A DNA stretch of 64,000 bases from Pyropia yezoensis (GCA_009829735.1 CM020620.1:5076299-5140298), one strand, 5' to 3'; positions 10,302-22,071 are shown, counted from the first letter of the stretch. Numbers and translations are program-made. The notes: generated by a model not told the origin, from the letters alone.

Positions 10302-13300
10302 ATGTCTCTTCGGCGCTCCCTCCAGCTTGTCAGCGACCTGCCCTTCTCTCAGCCCGAGCCCCATGATGATGGGGAGGCGAATGCTGCCGCTGTCCTGGCC
10401 GCTATGCCAGGCGGACAAGCGCAGCTGCGATGGGCGACCCCCAGCCATGCTACCGAGTTGTCTTCTGACCTAGTGCCGCCTCCTTCCTCACCCGGTGTCA
10501 GCGCTGCCCGGCCGCCGCTCTCTGCTCGGGTTACGCCGGTGGCTGGCGCACACGGACTAGTGCTGCCGCCCCGCCGTAATCGTGCTCGCCCACCCGCCCC
10601 TGGCGCTGGCGCAATGGCGCCACCTCGCCAAGTGGGGCCTGTAGCCGCTGACGTTTTGCCCTCGCGTCCTCCAAGTGCATCAGCTGCCGGGACTGTGGCG
10701 CCCGCCAGTCGGTCCGAGGCGACGGCGGCTGGCCCTGTCATGTCCTCTCTCCCGGTTGGCGCCACGGTCGCGGGCCTGGAGACGCCCCACCGCCGAGCCG
10801 AGGCGAGACCTGCTGGCGTGGTGGTGCCCCCCCCTGTACCGAGTGCGCCACCTGCCGGGTTCGTGACGCCGACTCGCCGGGCCGGGGCGCCTTCGATTGG
10901 AGTCGTCAAGCCGTCCCACAGAGCCCCTTCAAAGGGGGCTGCCGGGAAACGCGCGCTCGCTGCATCAGCCGCTGCGCAAGGTCGGCGCACGGCGGTACGC
11001 CCACACCTTGCCAGCAAGGGGAAGGCTTCCTCCGCTGCCGCCTCCCCCGTTTCCATAGCGGAAGCAGTGCAGCACCACTCCCGTAAGACGGCGGCACCAA
11101 TGGCGCCACGTCGAGCTGCGGCATCGGCGCCCGCACCACGTGCGCCGCAGTCGCTGACGGCCTTTCAGGAGCCGGCGTCGCCAGCTCTCGGTGCGCATCG
11201 ACCGTCCCTGTTCAAGGCACCGGTGCAGGCGCGAGTGACTGCCGCCGCACCTCCGCCCCGAGCGCTTACCTTCAGAGTCCCGGAGAGGACTGCTCTGGAC
11301 CTAGCCGGTGGCAAGAGTCTCACGCCATCGTCGACGAGGGCGCCGGCCAAGGCTCCGAAGCCTATCCGCAAGCCGGCGAAGCAACGTGCCAAGCGAGGGG
11401 TCAGGAAAGCCGTCGATCCTGCGTCACCTGACCAACCAAGTCAACTGATTGATGCACCTGCTGCGCCGCCAACGGCGGCGTCGCAAACTGGATGGACGCC
11501 GATAGCACCTCCTCCCCCTGTGCGTGATGTCAATGAGCCGTCTGCGAATACGGCCGTCACTGTTGCTGCCATGACGAAGGTCTTCGCGGAGGGTCTCCGC
11601 CCTGTGTGCGTCCATTTGGCGGGACTGAGACAGAAGCTGGATGAAGTTCACACCTCCGTGAACCGCCTGTCGACCAGCTTGCACGACCAGGGTGTTGGCA
11701 ACGAGCGCACCGCGCAGGCTGTGGTGCAGTTGCAGGGAGCCGTCAAGAATGTCTATGATGGCGTGGTCAGCCACGTGAAGCAGGAGCCTTCAAGGGCGCC
11801 CATTCTCCGAGGTAGCACTGCAATGTTGGACGACTGTGACGCCCAACAAGAGCTGGCGTCGATCAACGAGCTTGAGCTTGGCAACGTGCGGGACTTAGCC
11901 AAGAGGGTAATGATCGACGAGATGCTGGGATCCACGGCGAGCTACCAGGCGATGCCCAACCGGGCACGCTCCCTGGAGATTTTACACGAGGCGTGCAAGA
12001 CCATTCGAGGTGAGGACCAGGCAGAGGCGGAGGCGTACCTCGCCAGCCAGCGCGTCTTTCTCACGGCGGCCGGCACCCCGACAGACAAGCGCATACGGGT
12101 CAGAGAGAAGCTGTACCGCATCAGCAGCCATGTCGTCGAGGCGCTGCAGAAGGTGGCCATGACCGCGTACTTCAAGTCGTTGGGCGAAAGCGTCGAGCCG
12201 ATGACGCCCGAGACCGCGGAAGCATGGCTTCGAGACAACAAGTACGCGCACTCCGACGGTGCCGACAAAGCTGTCAACGCCGCCCTCACGGCAATGTTTA
12301 GACGCAATGGCCACCACTCGCTGGTAGTCACGCCTAAGGAAGTGGGCGACGGCGTGTACGTCGATGCGAGTACCGGACACGCTGGCCTCATTACGCATTG
12401 GGCGCGTGGCGTGTTCGAGAAGGTCGCAGGGGTCCGCAAGGCGCGGCGGAGTGGGAACGACGACGGGGCTTACGACGGTTGGAGAGCAGAGGTGCGAAGC
12501 GTGAGTGGGTTTCTGCGCTGGCACGAAGAAGTCCATTGTGGTCTACGACTTTGTGACGGGACGGACGAGCACCGTGCCATGAACGTGGCCGATGACGGGA
12601 CGTATGTCATCGACTCGGAGGAAGAGTTGCCTGCTGCTGCAGAGGATGCATTGCCTGCAGGGTCGGCTGGCTCTTCTGGTTTGCCGTGGGACAGCAGCCA
12701 AGATCTGATGCCGGGATACGTCGCTGGGGACGACGGTGCTGGTGGTGAAGCGGCTCTTGAAGGTGAGGAGTGCATTGACGTTGAGGAGGGAGACGGTGGT
12801 GAGGGGGGTGCTGACGACGAGGAGATTGTTGAAGGTAGGGAGGGCGACTGTTGGGAGAAGGCCGCAGAGGGTGGGGAGGGTGGTGGTGATTACCGGAGCG
12901 TTGAGGGTCAGGAGTGTGCCGACGGTTCGGAGGGCGCTGAAGTCTCGGAAGGCGTCCGCGGTTGGGAGCTTGCGGGAAGTGGGGATGCGGTGGGGAGCGG
13001 AGCCGGTGGTGACAGTGAGGTCGCTACAGAACGTGCGGCTGCTGCTGCTGGCGTTGACAATTCTGCTCGTGCCGGCCCTGTGGCTGTCCTGGCCGCTGCG
13101 GCTGGTAATGTCTCGATTGCTGTTGGCGCCGGGGCGGCAGCAGGCGCTGCTGCAGAGCCGGGCACGTTCACTGGGGCCAGCGTTGAGGATCCTGAAGGGG
13201 TCGCTGCTGCCGCTTGCCTTGACGCTGTTGCCGCGAGCGTTGAGGCTGCAGCCGCGGCTGATGCTGAGGCTGATGCTGTGGGCGTCGTCGGCGAGGCTGA

Positions 13301-13418
13301 TGCTGTGGGCGTCGTCGGCGGTGACGCGCTGGGCGCCTCTCCTCTTGGACTTCTTCCAGAATGCGCAGCGTATCCGCGCGGTTTTGCGGAGGACTACCTT
13401 GAGGAGGAACCCATTTGA
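10302..13418 (+). CDS. Unrecognised 1038-residue protein with coiled coil and acidic C-terminus
   Basis: I chose the ATG at 10302 (MSLRRSLQLV) over an upstream in-frame start because the upstream part is low complexity and crosses a T8 run. Residues 1-420 are Pro/Ala-rich with repeated short blocks ending in VVPPP/PSHRA-like words. Residues about 426-490 form a likely coiled coil (LAGLRQKLDEVHTSVNRLST). Residues about 510-755 have ordinary globular composition and contain ARSLEILHEACKTIRGED, an EKLYRISSHVVEAL helix and WHEEVHCGLRLCDG. The rest is Glu/Gly/Asp-rich, then Ala-rich, with a perfect doubled EADAVGVVG block near 13270-13320. No catalytic motif is visible. Its setting between mobile elements suggests an element-borne or lineage-specific gene, but this is inference only. 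Confidence 0.5.
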   Translation: MSLRRSLQLVSDLPFSQPEPHDDGEANAAAVLAAMPGGQAQLRWATPSHATELSSDLVPPPSSPGVSAARPPLSARVTPVAGAHGLVLPPRRNRARPPAPGAGAMAPPRQVGPVAADVLPSRPPSASAAGTVAPASRSEATAAGPVMSSLPVGATVAGLETPHRRAEARPAGVVVPPPVPSAPPAGFVTPTRRAGAPSIGVVKPSHRAPSKGAAGKRALAASAAAQGRRTAVRPHLASKGKASSAAASPVSIAEAVQHHSRKTAAPMAPRRAAASAPAPRAPQSLTAFQEPASPALGAHRPSLFKAPVQARVTAAAPPPRALTFRVPERTALDLAGGKSLTPSSTRAPAKAPKPIRKPAKQRAKRGVRKAVDPASPDQPSQLIDAPAAPPTAASQTGWTPIAPPPPVRDVNEPSANTAVTVAAMTKVFAEGLRPVCVHLAGLRQKLDEVHTSVNRLSTSLHDQGVGNERTAQAVVQLQGAVKNVYDGVVSHVKQEPSRAPILRGSTAMLDDCDAQQELASINELELGNVRDLAKRVMIDEMLGSTASYQAMPNRARSLEILHEACKTIRGEDQAEAEAYLASQRVFLTAAGTPTDKRIRVREKLYRISSHVVEALQKVAMTAYFKSLGESVEPMTPETAEAWLRDNKYAHSDGADKAVNAALTAMFRRNGHHSLVVTPKEVGDGVYVDASTGHAGLITHWARGVFEKVAGVRKARRSGNDDGAYDGWRAEVRSVSGFLRWHEEVHCGLRLCDGTDEHRAMNVADDGTYVIDSEEELPAAAEDALPAGSAGSSGLPWDSSQDLMPGYVAGDDGAGGEAALEGEECIDVEEGDGGEGGADDEEIVEGREGDCWEKAAEGGEGGGDYRSVEGQECADGSEGAEVSEGVRGWELAGSGDAVGSGAGGDSEVATERAAAAAGVDNSARAGPVAVLAAAAGNVSIAVGAGAAAGAAAEPGTFTGASVEDPEGVAAAACLDAVAASVEAAAAADAEADAVGVVGEADAVGVVGGDALGASPLGLLPECAAYPRGFAEDYLEEEPI

Positions 13419-15661
13419 CGGGAGAGCGGATGAGAGGGGGAGTGCTCGTGGCGGGGCGTGGCCGCGTTCGTGCCGGTGCTCGCCGGGAGGGTTGGGAGGG
13501 GGGTGGACCAGCAGATGGACTGCGTGGTCTTGGCGGGGCGTGGCCCTGATGGCTACGGTGCTCTGGGGGCGGCGGTGGGGGGGGAAAACCGGGCGTGGCC
13601 TCTTCGGCGGTCGCGCGTGGTGTGGGGTGGGCGAGCTGGGACTTTGTGTGTTTGACCAGGCCATTCCGGTGTGTGGCCCGGCTGGCGGGCTGGGTGGGTG
13701 AGGGGGCAGCGGGGGGGGGGTTGTTGGGACGCGTTCGGTGCAGTGGGGTCGTGCTTCTTACGGTAGGGGTATACGGTTAGCGAGCTACCCCGTGAGCACA
13801 GCGGGTACTGGCACAGTACGGCACGAAGGGTACTATCCGGGACGGCCGCAGCACGGTAGCGCTCGCCAATGTCTCCGCACGTGACGCCATCGCCAGCCAC
13901 CAGCCTCAGCAGCGTCCTCACAACCCCAGGCATACTCATAGTCCTCCTGTCCCTGGGCCTGCCGTTGTGAGAGGGTGCACGAGAATGGTGCCGCATGGTG
14001 AGGGAAAGAACTGCTGGTCGGCACCACCACGCGCTGGATCTCGAACGAACTCACGAGTCCAGCACTGTTCATGCGAGACTGTAAAGACCGTGGGCTCGAT
14101 GGGGAACCCCATCGAGGCCCCTCGAGCAAGTCCCCATCGAGTTCCCCCTCGAAGGCCCATCGAATGGGGCCCTCGGTGGCCCACACGGGCCCATCGGCGT
14201 CCGTCGAGTTGCCATCGAATGCGCAGGCTCGACGGGGTTTGAGTTGAAAGTGACGATAGGGGTGTTGCGGCGGGCACCGCGGCGGGGGACGGCACGGCGG
14301 CGGCGATGGCCAAGTGGGATCCCGCTCGGGTGCGCGTTGTGACGCGCACGCGGCGTCGGGCGCATCCAAAGAGAGCAGCAACGTGCGCAGGTTTCGGTAC
14401 ACAACCACGATCAAATGGTCTCTCCTCCTTCCGCCGCACCCCGCCGGGGGGCAAGCGAGATAAAAAGCGGAGGCGGCCGCCTCGCGCCGGCGCGCGCTCC
14501 CCGCGCGAGCGCCGCGAGCGCCCCGCCCGCCTAGCGCGTTCCCGCGTCTGCCCCGCCGGTGCCCCCTCTCCCCTCCCCGCGCCCAGCCACAGGCCGTCGG
14601 GAGCGACGGGGATGGGCCCGTCTTGGAGCGTTCGTAGCTCGTCGGTCGGTAGCAGGCCGGCCGCGGCTCGCGCGTCGACCGCGGTGACCGCGTCGCCGTC
14701 GGCGACCGCGTCGGCGGCGGCGCTGTCGGCTGGGGCTTGGCCGTGGGCCATGGCAACCTGATGCTGTTGGCGAGGATGTCGGTGGTGGAACCGATGGCGA
14801 CGGTGGTGGTGGTTGTGATTGCGGGGTGGCGGGCGCCTTTGTGGTGCGCAGCGGCGGTGGCGTACGGCAGCGGGCTAGGTTTGAGGTGTACCGCAAAGGG
14901 CGGGGGGCCTGGGCTTGGTGTTGGCGGCGGGCTTGTCGGTGAGCGGCAGCTAGCTTCACGGTGGACAGGGGGACCAGCCGGTGGTGGCCAGTGCTGGCAC
15001 GTGGGCGTCGGGGGCTGTTGGGCGGGACGAGGCTCGGGCAGTGGGCGGTGGTGGGCAGGTGCTGCGCCTTCGAGCTTGGGGTGAGAGAGTGGGTGGCGGG
15101 GGGGCGCGCTGTATCTTTGAAAAGACGAGTAGGAACACGGCAGCGGTGGTGGCGGCGGTCATGGAGATGGTTGAGTTGCGGGGGGGCGGGAGCTCGTGGG
15201 GGCACCGCGGTGGTTGTTGTAGTAGGTGGCGAGAGGGTGGGGGCTGCGCGTTCGCGGTAAGGCGCTGGTAGCTGGCTTCTTCGTCGACCGGACGAGGCAA
15301 TGGCGGGCGGTGCGGTGGTGGGTATGACAGTGGTGGTGGGGAAGCTGGCGTGGAGGGGGCCGCAGTCATACACAGTCGCAGGGGAGAGGGGGGAGGAGGC
15401 GACGACGGGCGGAACAGTTATGTAACGAGGATGTTGCAGGGCGGGGCCGCAGTTGTACATAGGATTTGGAGGCGTCGGATGAAATTGAAATACAGTCGTT
15501 ATATCTTGGCACATTATGTAACTAGTAGAACGGCAAGTGGCACCCGTTCAGGGTGGCCAGACTCACTGATGATCGCGATATGTGGTCTGGGCACGCCTAA
15601 ACTTAGTGCCTATTCCCCCGAGCAAAAGGATCATAACAGAATTAAAACAGATTCTATTAGT
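13419..15661. other. Intergenic stretch with one weak minus-strand start
   Basis: A minus-strand frame starting at 14751 (MAHGQAPADSAAADAVADG) looks protein-like for about 60 residues and then turns into Arg-rich low complexity. It could be a first exon, but no donor or continuation is clear. A TCGA cluster lies at 14095-14237. From about 15430 the DNA becomes markedly more AT-rich. No other gene is evident. Confidence 0.35.
14095..14237. repeat. CATCGA-rich cluster, copy 2
   Basis: It holds GGCTCGATGGGG, CCCATCGAGGCCCCTCGA, CCCATCGAGTTCC, CCCTCGAAGGCCCATCGAA and, near the end, GCCATCGAATGCGC. The first and last anchors and their order match the cluster at 3157-3312, although the spacer words differ. 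Confidence 0.6.
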
Positions 15662-15739
15662 GATCCGGAGCGGTAGCCGTGAGAAGCTCATTAAATCTTA
15701 TCATTTAGAGGATGAAGAAGTCGTAACAAGGTTTCCGTA
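15662..15739 (+). rRNA. Fragment of the 3' end of nuclear 18S rRNA, truncated
   Basis: The stretch ending GTCGTAACAAGGTTTCCGTA is the near-invariant 3' end of eukaryotic small-subunit rRNA. Just upstream, CTCATTAAATCTTATCATTT and AGAGGATGAAGAAG match the preceding helix (usual form AGAGGAAGGAGAAG). It stops before the GGTGAACCTGC hairpin and is followed by T6. No 18S sequence is recognisable further upstream, and no 5.8S or ITS-like sequence follows. It is therefore a stray fragment, not an rDNA unit. The surrounding 250 bp are AT-richer than the rest. Confidence 0.75.
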
Positions 15740-18294
15740 TTTTTTGGATGGGCACTCCTGGCGTTCTTTGCGCCATGCGGATGTCCCCTTCTAAGGAAAA
15801 CGTACACGAAGCCTTTGCGGCCCGAAAGGGTGCACAGTGCGCGACTGTAAATACTGATTCTGTTGTCAACGCAGCACCGGATCCTCACACAAAATCGTCG
15901 ATTCCGGCACTTGCAGATAGGAAAACGCCGAAACCGCGCTACAAGTGCCAGGTCCCGCACTTCACGCCAATACCGTGGACTTGGAGAAAGACGCACAGAA
16001 CTTGTCTCTGTAGCGCGCCCGTCTGGGCTGTCTTTGCTGGTGTCGCTTAACCCCCCCCCCCCGGCGCACCCCCCAAAGGCTCACTACCCGCCACACCCGG
16101 GGTTGGCGAGGTCAAACAGGGGTGGGCCCGGCGCAGGGGGCGTCTTTTCACGTCTCGCGGAAGGTGCAGTCCCCCCATGACTGTGACTTTACCACCGGTG
16201 GCGGATGTACTGTCCTCTGCATCTCGGAGGCTTTTCGACCCTCATAGTACACCTGCAGACGCTTCCCCGGGGCATCTTAGAGATGTCTGAGAATGCCCGG
16301 GGTAGCAGCGACAGGAATGGAGTTATTAATGGGGGAAGGGCTGTCACCTTCAGACTCCGGCGGGGGGGGGGTTGAAGGGGGAGGCGTCAAGGCGACGGGA
16401 GGGGGGGGAGAGGTGGAAATGTCATGCAAGGGGTTGGATAGTTTCACTCGCGGGGACACACTCATGCGCAAGATCCGGGTGGCCGCATCACCGGGGCTGC
16501 GCCCGACCGTCCCTCACGGCCTCTGTGGCGTGGGGTGAAAATTGGGGTCATGAAAAAACCCCAATTTTCTTCTCAGCCACTCACAGGGCTGCACGTTTCT
16601 TTGAAAAGGCCAGTGTAAAGAAACCCAGGCTGCACACCTTAACTAAGCGTGTCATCGTCCCGACGGGGACGCGATGGCCTCACACGAGAGCCGACCTCAC
16701 AATGGGGACCCGCCGGCGGCCAATCAGCTGTGATCTGTGCAAGTCTTGCCCGCCTCCCCTCGACAGGGAGCGGCGCCCGTGGAACGTCGGCTGTCACTGG
16801 CGGCACTGCGCAGTTCAACCGCTGCAGCATCCAGAGCCGGATACGGGGTTGGGGTTGGGGGTGGCTGGGCTGTGTACACACTCGCCGTAGAGCTCGCAAG
16901 ACACCGCTTCCGCAGCAGACTGCCGGCAGGTGCGCCTGCCCGCCCTGGACGAGCCCCGCGCTCCGCGGAACTCAAGGGTCAGGAGCATTGGAAGCAATGA
17001 GCCGGTCAAAGGTGGTAGACACCCGTCCCATGTACCGCGTCTTGTAGCGTAGTCTTGTTGTGGCAATCACCCCGAGGTCAAGAGACTGGTGTCGGGCCGT
17101 CGTGTGGGATACATGTTGGCACCGAGCCATTCCTGCGCGTCGGCTACGATGGACTACGCGATGATGCGGCAGGGACCCTCCACGAGCACATGGACGAGAA
17201 CGCGATGAGGCGGCACGGTCCCTCCACGAGCACATGGAGGAGAGCTGCCGTCACTGTCTCGTCTGCAACAGTCACGGCAGTGACGCTGCAGCACCCGCCG
17301 CTGTCTCTGCCGTAAATGTGCTCCTCGCTGGGACGGTAGCAGCCCGGCCGCTGATTCTTCCGTTGTCCCCACCGCCATCGATGCCGCCGCTGCCGCCGCG
17401 GCTGACAATACCACCACTGCGCACCCCATCCCCACCCGCCATCAGTGCGCGGTAGGACGCCACGGGCATGACGACCGCCACCACTCTGACAGTCTTGGCG
17501 TCAAGTGCCGCGGACACCATCAACGCCACGACGCCCGGCATGGCGCCCGTGTCGCCGCCACCGCCGCCGTCGCCACGTGCTGAAGGCAGGTGTGGCATGA
17601 GCGCGACTTGCGTCGTGGATAGCTACCGCGCGGACGTCCACGGCCCCGCCGACGAAGATGGCGACGCCGGGGGCGCTCCGGGTGTCGTCGTCGTTGTCAT
17701 CCCCCCCCAGCCCCCACCCGGTCGATAGCGCACCGCGTCGCGGCGGCCGAGGTGACCTTGACCGGCGCCAATGTCGCCGCTACAACTACTACCGCCGCCA
17801 CCATCGTCGTCGGTGGCGCCGCGGATGCGGCGGCTCTACTGCGGCGAGCGCTGGCGGCTTCCTCCTCCGCGGTGCTGAGAAGCGCCGCTGTCGCCCGGCA
17901 GTGCCGCGTGGGTCGCCGCCGCTATACACACTGGAGGCGCCGCCCCTCCGCGCCATCGGTGTACCCGCTCCGGTGGCGGCTGCACCACCGCCGCAGCCGC
18001 CGCCGACGCTTCCGCCGCCGCAGCCCAAGGCGCTGTCGCCCGCCGCGGCGGCGGCGGGTGGCGAGGGAGGGGGTCTTTGAGGGCGGCGTCGCCCGTGGCG
18101 CCGGCGAGGTTGGTGCGGCGTGCGCAGCAGCAGCACGTGCAAGCGGGTGCGGCACGGGCTCCCCGCGGCAGCCCCCTCGGTGTGAGCCGAGGGGCGGTCA
18201 CGATCAATCGGTACGGGGGGCGTTGCAGGCGCTCTTTGATGGGGGTGGTTGTAGTAGACCTAAGGCGAAAAATACAAGTACGACCATGAGCAAG
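15740..18294. other. Intergenic stretch, no gene recognised
   Basis: It contains a perfect hairpin (16537-16569) and an 18-bp word repeated 44 bp apart (17177 and 17221, CCTCCACGAGCACATGGA). The Ala/Thr/Pro- or Arg-rich open frames between 17.2 and 18.2 kb are on both strands and show no domain. Confidence 0.4.
16537..16569. repeat. Perfect 12-bp hairpin with 9-nt loop
   Basis: GAAAATTGGGGT (16537-16548) is followed, after a 9-nt loop, by its exact reverse complement (16558-16569). There is no T-run after it, so a terminator is not indicated. It may be the core of a small inverted-repeat element. Confidence 0.6.
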
Positions 18295-21200
18295 CTATGA
18301 GGAGAACCGCTGTGCGTCCTCGATAAAGCAGCACACAGAATCTCTCAGCCCTTCCCGGCTGCTCCAGTCGCCCAGCAAGTTGTCAGCCGTACGCGAGAGG
18401 CGCCTGCACCGAAAGATAACACGACCATCAATCACGTGCTTTGCGGCACCATCACGCACGACGGCAGCGAAGTCAGTGCGCATGGAAAGCGAGTGAGCAC
18501 CCACCACATAATCCACAAGCTTGGGCACTAAGGCGTCACAGTCCCAGTCCAGGATCCCAGCATAAAAATCCCGCCCATAACGCGCGCCGTTCGTCACCGA
18601 GAGAGCCTGCGACGCGGGCGCCAGCTGATCTGAAGAGCTACGGTCGGCAGGGGCCCTCAGTTGCAAAGTTGGGTGCCCCAGATAGTCCGTGGGCTCGATG
18701 CTTGATCCACCCGAGGGAATGTCAGGGGCGATTGCGCCACTGCAGCGCCCCGCACTCGACTGCCCAACCTCAGCCGTGCTCTGGTGCGCGCCGAAGCGCT
18801 GTTCAGGGTGGTTGCGCCTCTGTTCGGACACCACATCGCCGCCGTGGTCGATCACGGCGTCGACAAGCACATCTTCGGGCTTGGCCCATATGTCGTCATC
18901 ATGCTCTGCGTCTGTGTCGCCCACATCTGGCATTCCCGCCTCCGCCTCTGACACCTGTGCCACCACCTCGTCCGTCCCATCTACCTGGGCTGCCTCCTCG
19001 TCCATCTCAAGTACATTCGCAGCCCAGCTCAGGTCATGGTCGACCTCCTCCAGGGACTTAAACGGCGTAAGCTGGGCCACAAACGCCTGGACCCGCTCCA
19101 GCTTCTCTTGGCTCAGATCCTTCGCATCCGCAACGCACCGCAGCACCTGCCGAGCCGCCGCAATGTCCGACGGGACAGCCAAACTCTTGCCCACGGCCGG
19201 CAGCCCTGACGTACAGTCCACAATATCCACGACCAAGTCTATGCCCGTCCTGATAGCTCCGCCAACAATAGGCGCCAGGCTGACTCCCAGCTTGACGAAT
19301 GTCTTGGCAAACGCCACTTTCCGCTCGTGTGCCTCTTTTGCTTGCAGGTGGGGCTGTAAGTGCCGCAGCTCTTCGATGGTGTTGAACAGCAGCTGTCCGG
19401 TGTTGTCCATCGCCAATTCCAAGTGGTTGAGACGACGATTCACCTGGTTCAGCTGCCCGGCAATACAGACGTGGAGGTGCAGCGCCGTGTTCATCATGGA
19501 CCGGTGCTCGCTCGACACGAGGCCCAGGCGGACAGCATCATGCATAATGGCGGCAACAACAGGGCCGTCGCCCTCCTTCAGATACCCAAGGACGGGTGCG
19601 TAGAAGCGGTCGTAAAAGTCTTGATGGCGCTCACGAGTATCAGCAGCAGCAAACAGACCGATGCAGGAGGCAAGAACCAGCAACTGATGGGCACAACGCA
19701 GGCAGCGCTCGTCCAATATTCGGCTGAATGTTACCACCTTGAAAAAACCCTCTAGAGAGAGCCGCGCCGGCGCAGATCCAAAGACGTGCAGCGCCCTCTG
19801 CAGCACGCCCAGAGCTCGGTCTGCTGCAGTAGACAGGGTTACTGCCCCGGCGCACTGCGTGACGGCCGCCTGTCACTCCGCCTGGGCCTTATCCCGCTCC
19901 TGCTTGGCCATACGGGGCGTGGCATCCAGTAGCGGTCGAAGGATCCTGGCTGTGACTGATAACAAAGCGCGCATACTACCGGGCTGAAGCTGCTTCGGCA
20001 CCTCGGCGCCCCAGGCAATCAAAGTGGTGACCACTGCAACTAATGCGGCTCCGTCTCACAGGTTAAGGGCCACTGATAATGGGCTCCGCGCGCCACCACC
20101 GTCAACCGCGGCACCTGCCTTGAGCAATAATTCCACCACGTTCGCGTGCCCGCCCCGAGCTGCCAAGTGCAGTGCCGTCTCGCCATATATATCAACCGCC
20201 GCCACGTCCGCGCCGCTGCGCAGCAACGCGCCCACCATGTCTGCACGTCCTGTAAAGGCTGCCAAATGCAGCGGTGTCAGGCCATCCTGGTCAACTACCG
20301 CCACGTCCGCCCCCTTAGCAACCAGCACACCCACCACGTTTGCAATCCCGTTGAAAGCCGCATGATGCAGCGGCGTTCTGCCCTACTTATTACCCGCCGC
20401 CATGTTCGCCCTCCTGTTCACCAACACCCTCACCATATCTGCATGCCCGCCCCGCACTGCGACGTGAAGCGGCGTCAGGGACTTTTCGTAAACCGCCGCC
20501 ACATCCGCCCCGCTGCGCAGCAACACCTTCACAGCGTCCACGTGCCCGCGAGAAGCTGCGTAGTGCAGCGGCGTCTTACCGCACTTAGCAACCGCCGCGA
20601 CCTCAGCCCGAATGCGCAGCAGCACACTCACCACGTCCGCGCGCCCCAAGCAAGCAGCATAATGCAGCGGCGTCAGGCCATTCTTATCAACCGCCGCCAC
20701 GTCCGCCCTCTTAACAACCAGCACACCCACCATGACCGCATGCCCGCAAGAAGCTGCACGGTGCAGCAGTGTCAGGCCATTCTTATCAACCGCCACCACA
20801 TCCGCGCCGCTGCGCAGCAACGTATCCACCACGCCCGCATGCCCGCAAGAAACTGCACGGTGCAGTACCGTGTCGCCATACTTATCAACCACCGCCACGT
20901 CCGCCCCTTGGTCCAACAGCACTCTTACCACGTCCGCGTGCCCGAAAGAAGCTGCACTGTGCAGCGGCGTCTCGCCAGCCTTGTTCACCGCCATCACGTC
21001 CGCCCCCTTATCCACCAGCACCCCCACCACGTGCGCACAGCCCCACCGCGCTGCACGGTGCAGCGGCGTCTCGCCATACTTATCAACCACCGCCACGTCC
21101 GCCCCCTTATCCACCAGCACCCCCACCGCTTCCGCATGGCCCCACCGCGCTGCAATCTGCAGCGGCGTCTCGCCAGTCTTGTTAAACGCCGTCGTGTCCG

Positions 21201-22071
21201 CCCCCTTATCCACCAGCACCCCCACCACGTCCGCATGGCCCCCCCACCCTGCACGGTGCAGCGGCGTCTCGCCATTCTCGTCAACAGCCGCCGCGTCCAC
21301 CCCCTCATCTAACAGCACCCTTACCACGTCCGCATGCCCGCAAGAAGCTGCACGGTGCAGCGGCATCAGGCCATTCCTATCAACCGCCGCCACATCCACC
21401 CCTCTGTCTGACAGCATACCCACCACGTCCGCATGACCGCCCTGCGAAGCACGGTGCAGCGGCATCATGCCATCATTATCAATCACCGCCACGTCCGCGC
21501 CGCTGCGCAGCAACGCACCCACCACATCGACATGACCGCCCCACGATGCACGGTGCAGCGGCGTCTGGCCACAATCATCAACCGCCGCCGAGTCCGCGCC
21601 CTTTTCCACGAGCAACTCCACTACATTCGCATGCTCGTCCTGTGCAGAAAGAAGCATCCGCAACAGGCGATGCGTGCTACCAGGAATCGAAGATGTCTCC
21701 CTGCCAATCTGCGGCCCCGTTAAGCACGTGTGCCTGGGCCACACCGCAAGGTGCAGCGGCGTCTGGCCACCCTCATCAACCGCCGACACGTCGGCCCCAT
21801 AGAACGTCAGCAACCCTACCACGACCAAATGCCCACGTCGCGCTGCAATGTGCAGCGGCGTCAGGCCATTCTTGTCAATCGCCATCACGCCCGCCCCACT
21901 GTCCATCAGCACTTCCACCACGTCCGCATGCCACTCCCGCGCTGCAAAGTGCAGCGGCGTCTGGCCATGCCTGTCAACCTTCGCCACGTCTGCCCCTATG
22001 TCCACAAGCACCCCAACTACGTCTGCATGCCCGCGCCAAGCCGCAACGTGCAGTGACATACCACACCACAC
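18295..22071 (-). pseudogene. Ankyrin-repeat gene, 3' portion, interrupted by three stops and an element insertion
   Basis: Reading leftward from the element edge at 22071, one frame encodes 16 ankyrin repeats (TPLHxAAxxGHADVVxxLL pattern). One roughly 35-residue non-ankyrin insert follows the fourth. After a TAG (20383-20385) come three more repeats. The ankyrin part ends near a TGA at 20056-20058, and a second TGA lies at 19873-19875. The same frame then continues for 503 residues to a TAG at 18295. That C-terminal domain is not ankyrin: it has a helical segment, a hydrophobic stretch (GVSLAPIVGGAIRTGIDLVV), an acidic linker and a Cys-containing tail. I do not recognise it. The frame is unbroken by indels despite the stops. 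The beginning of this gene lies at 28898-29865. Confidence 0.8.

Noticed and set aside
13553-14756. Minus-strand coding gene covering 13.5-14.75 kb
   Set aside because: Only the first roughly 60 residues from 14751 look protein-like; the rest is Arg/Pro-rich and crosses the TCGA cluster. It is mentioned only as a weak possibility.
15600-15745. Group I intron at the 18S 3' splice position used in bangiophytes
   Set aside because: The rRNA sequence continues past that position (AACAAGGT then TTCCGTA), so the break is not at the known insertion point.
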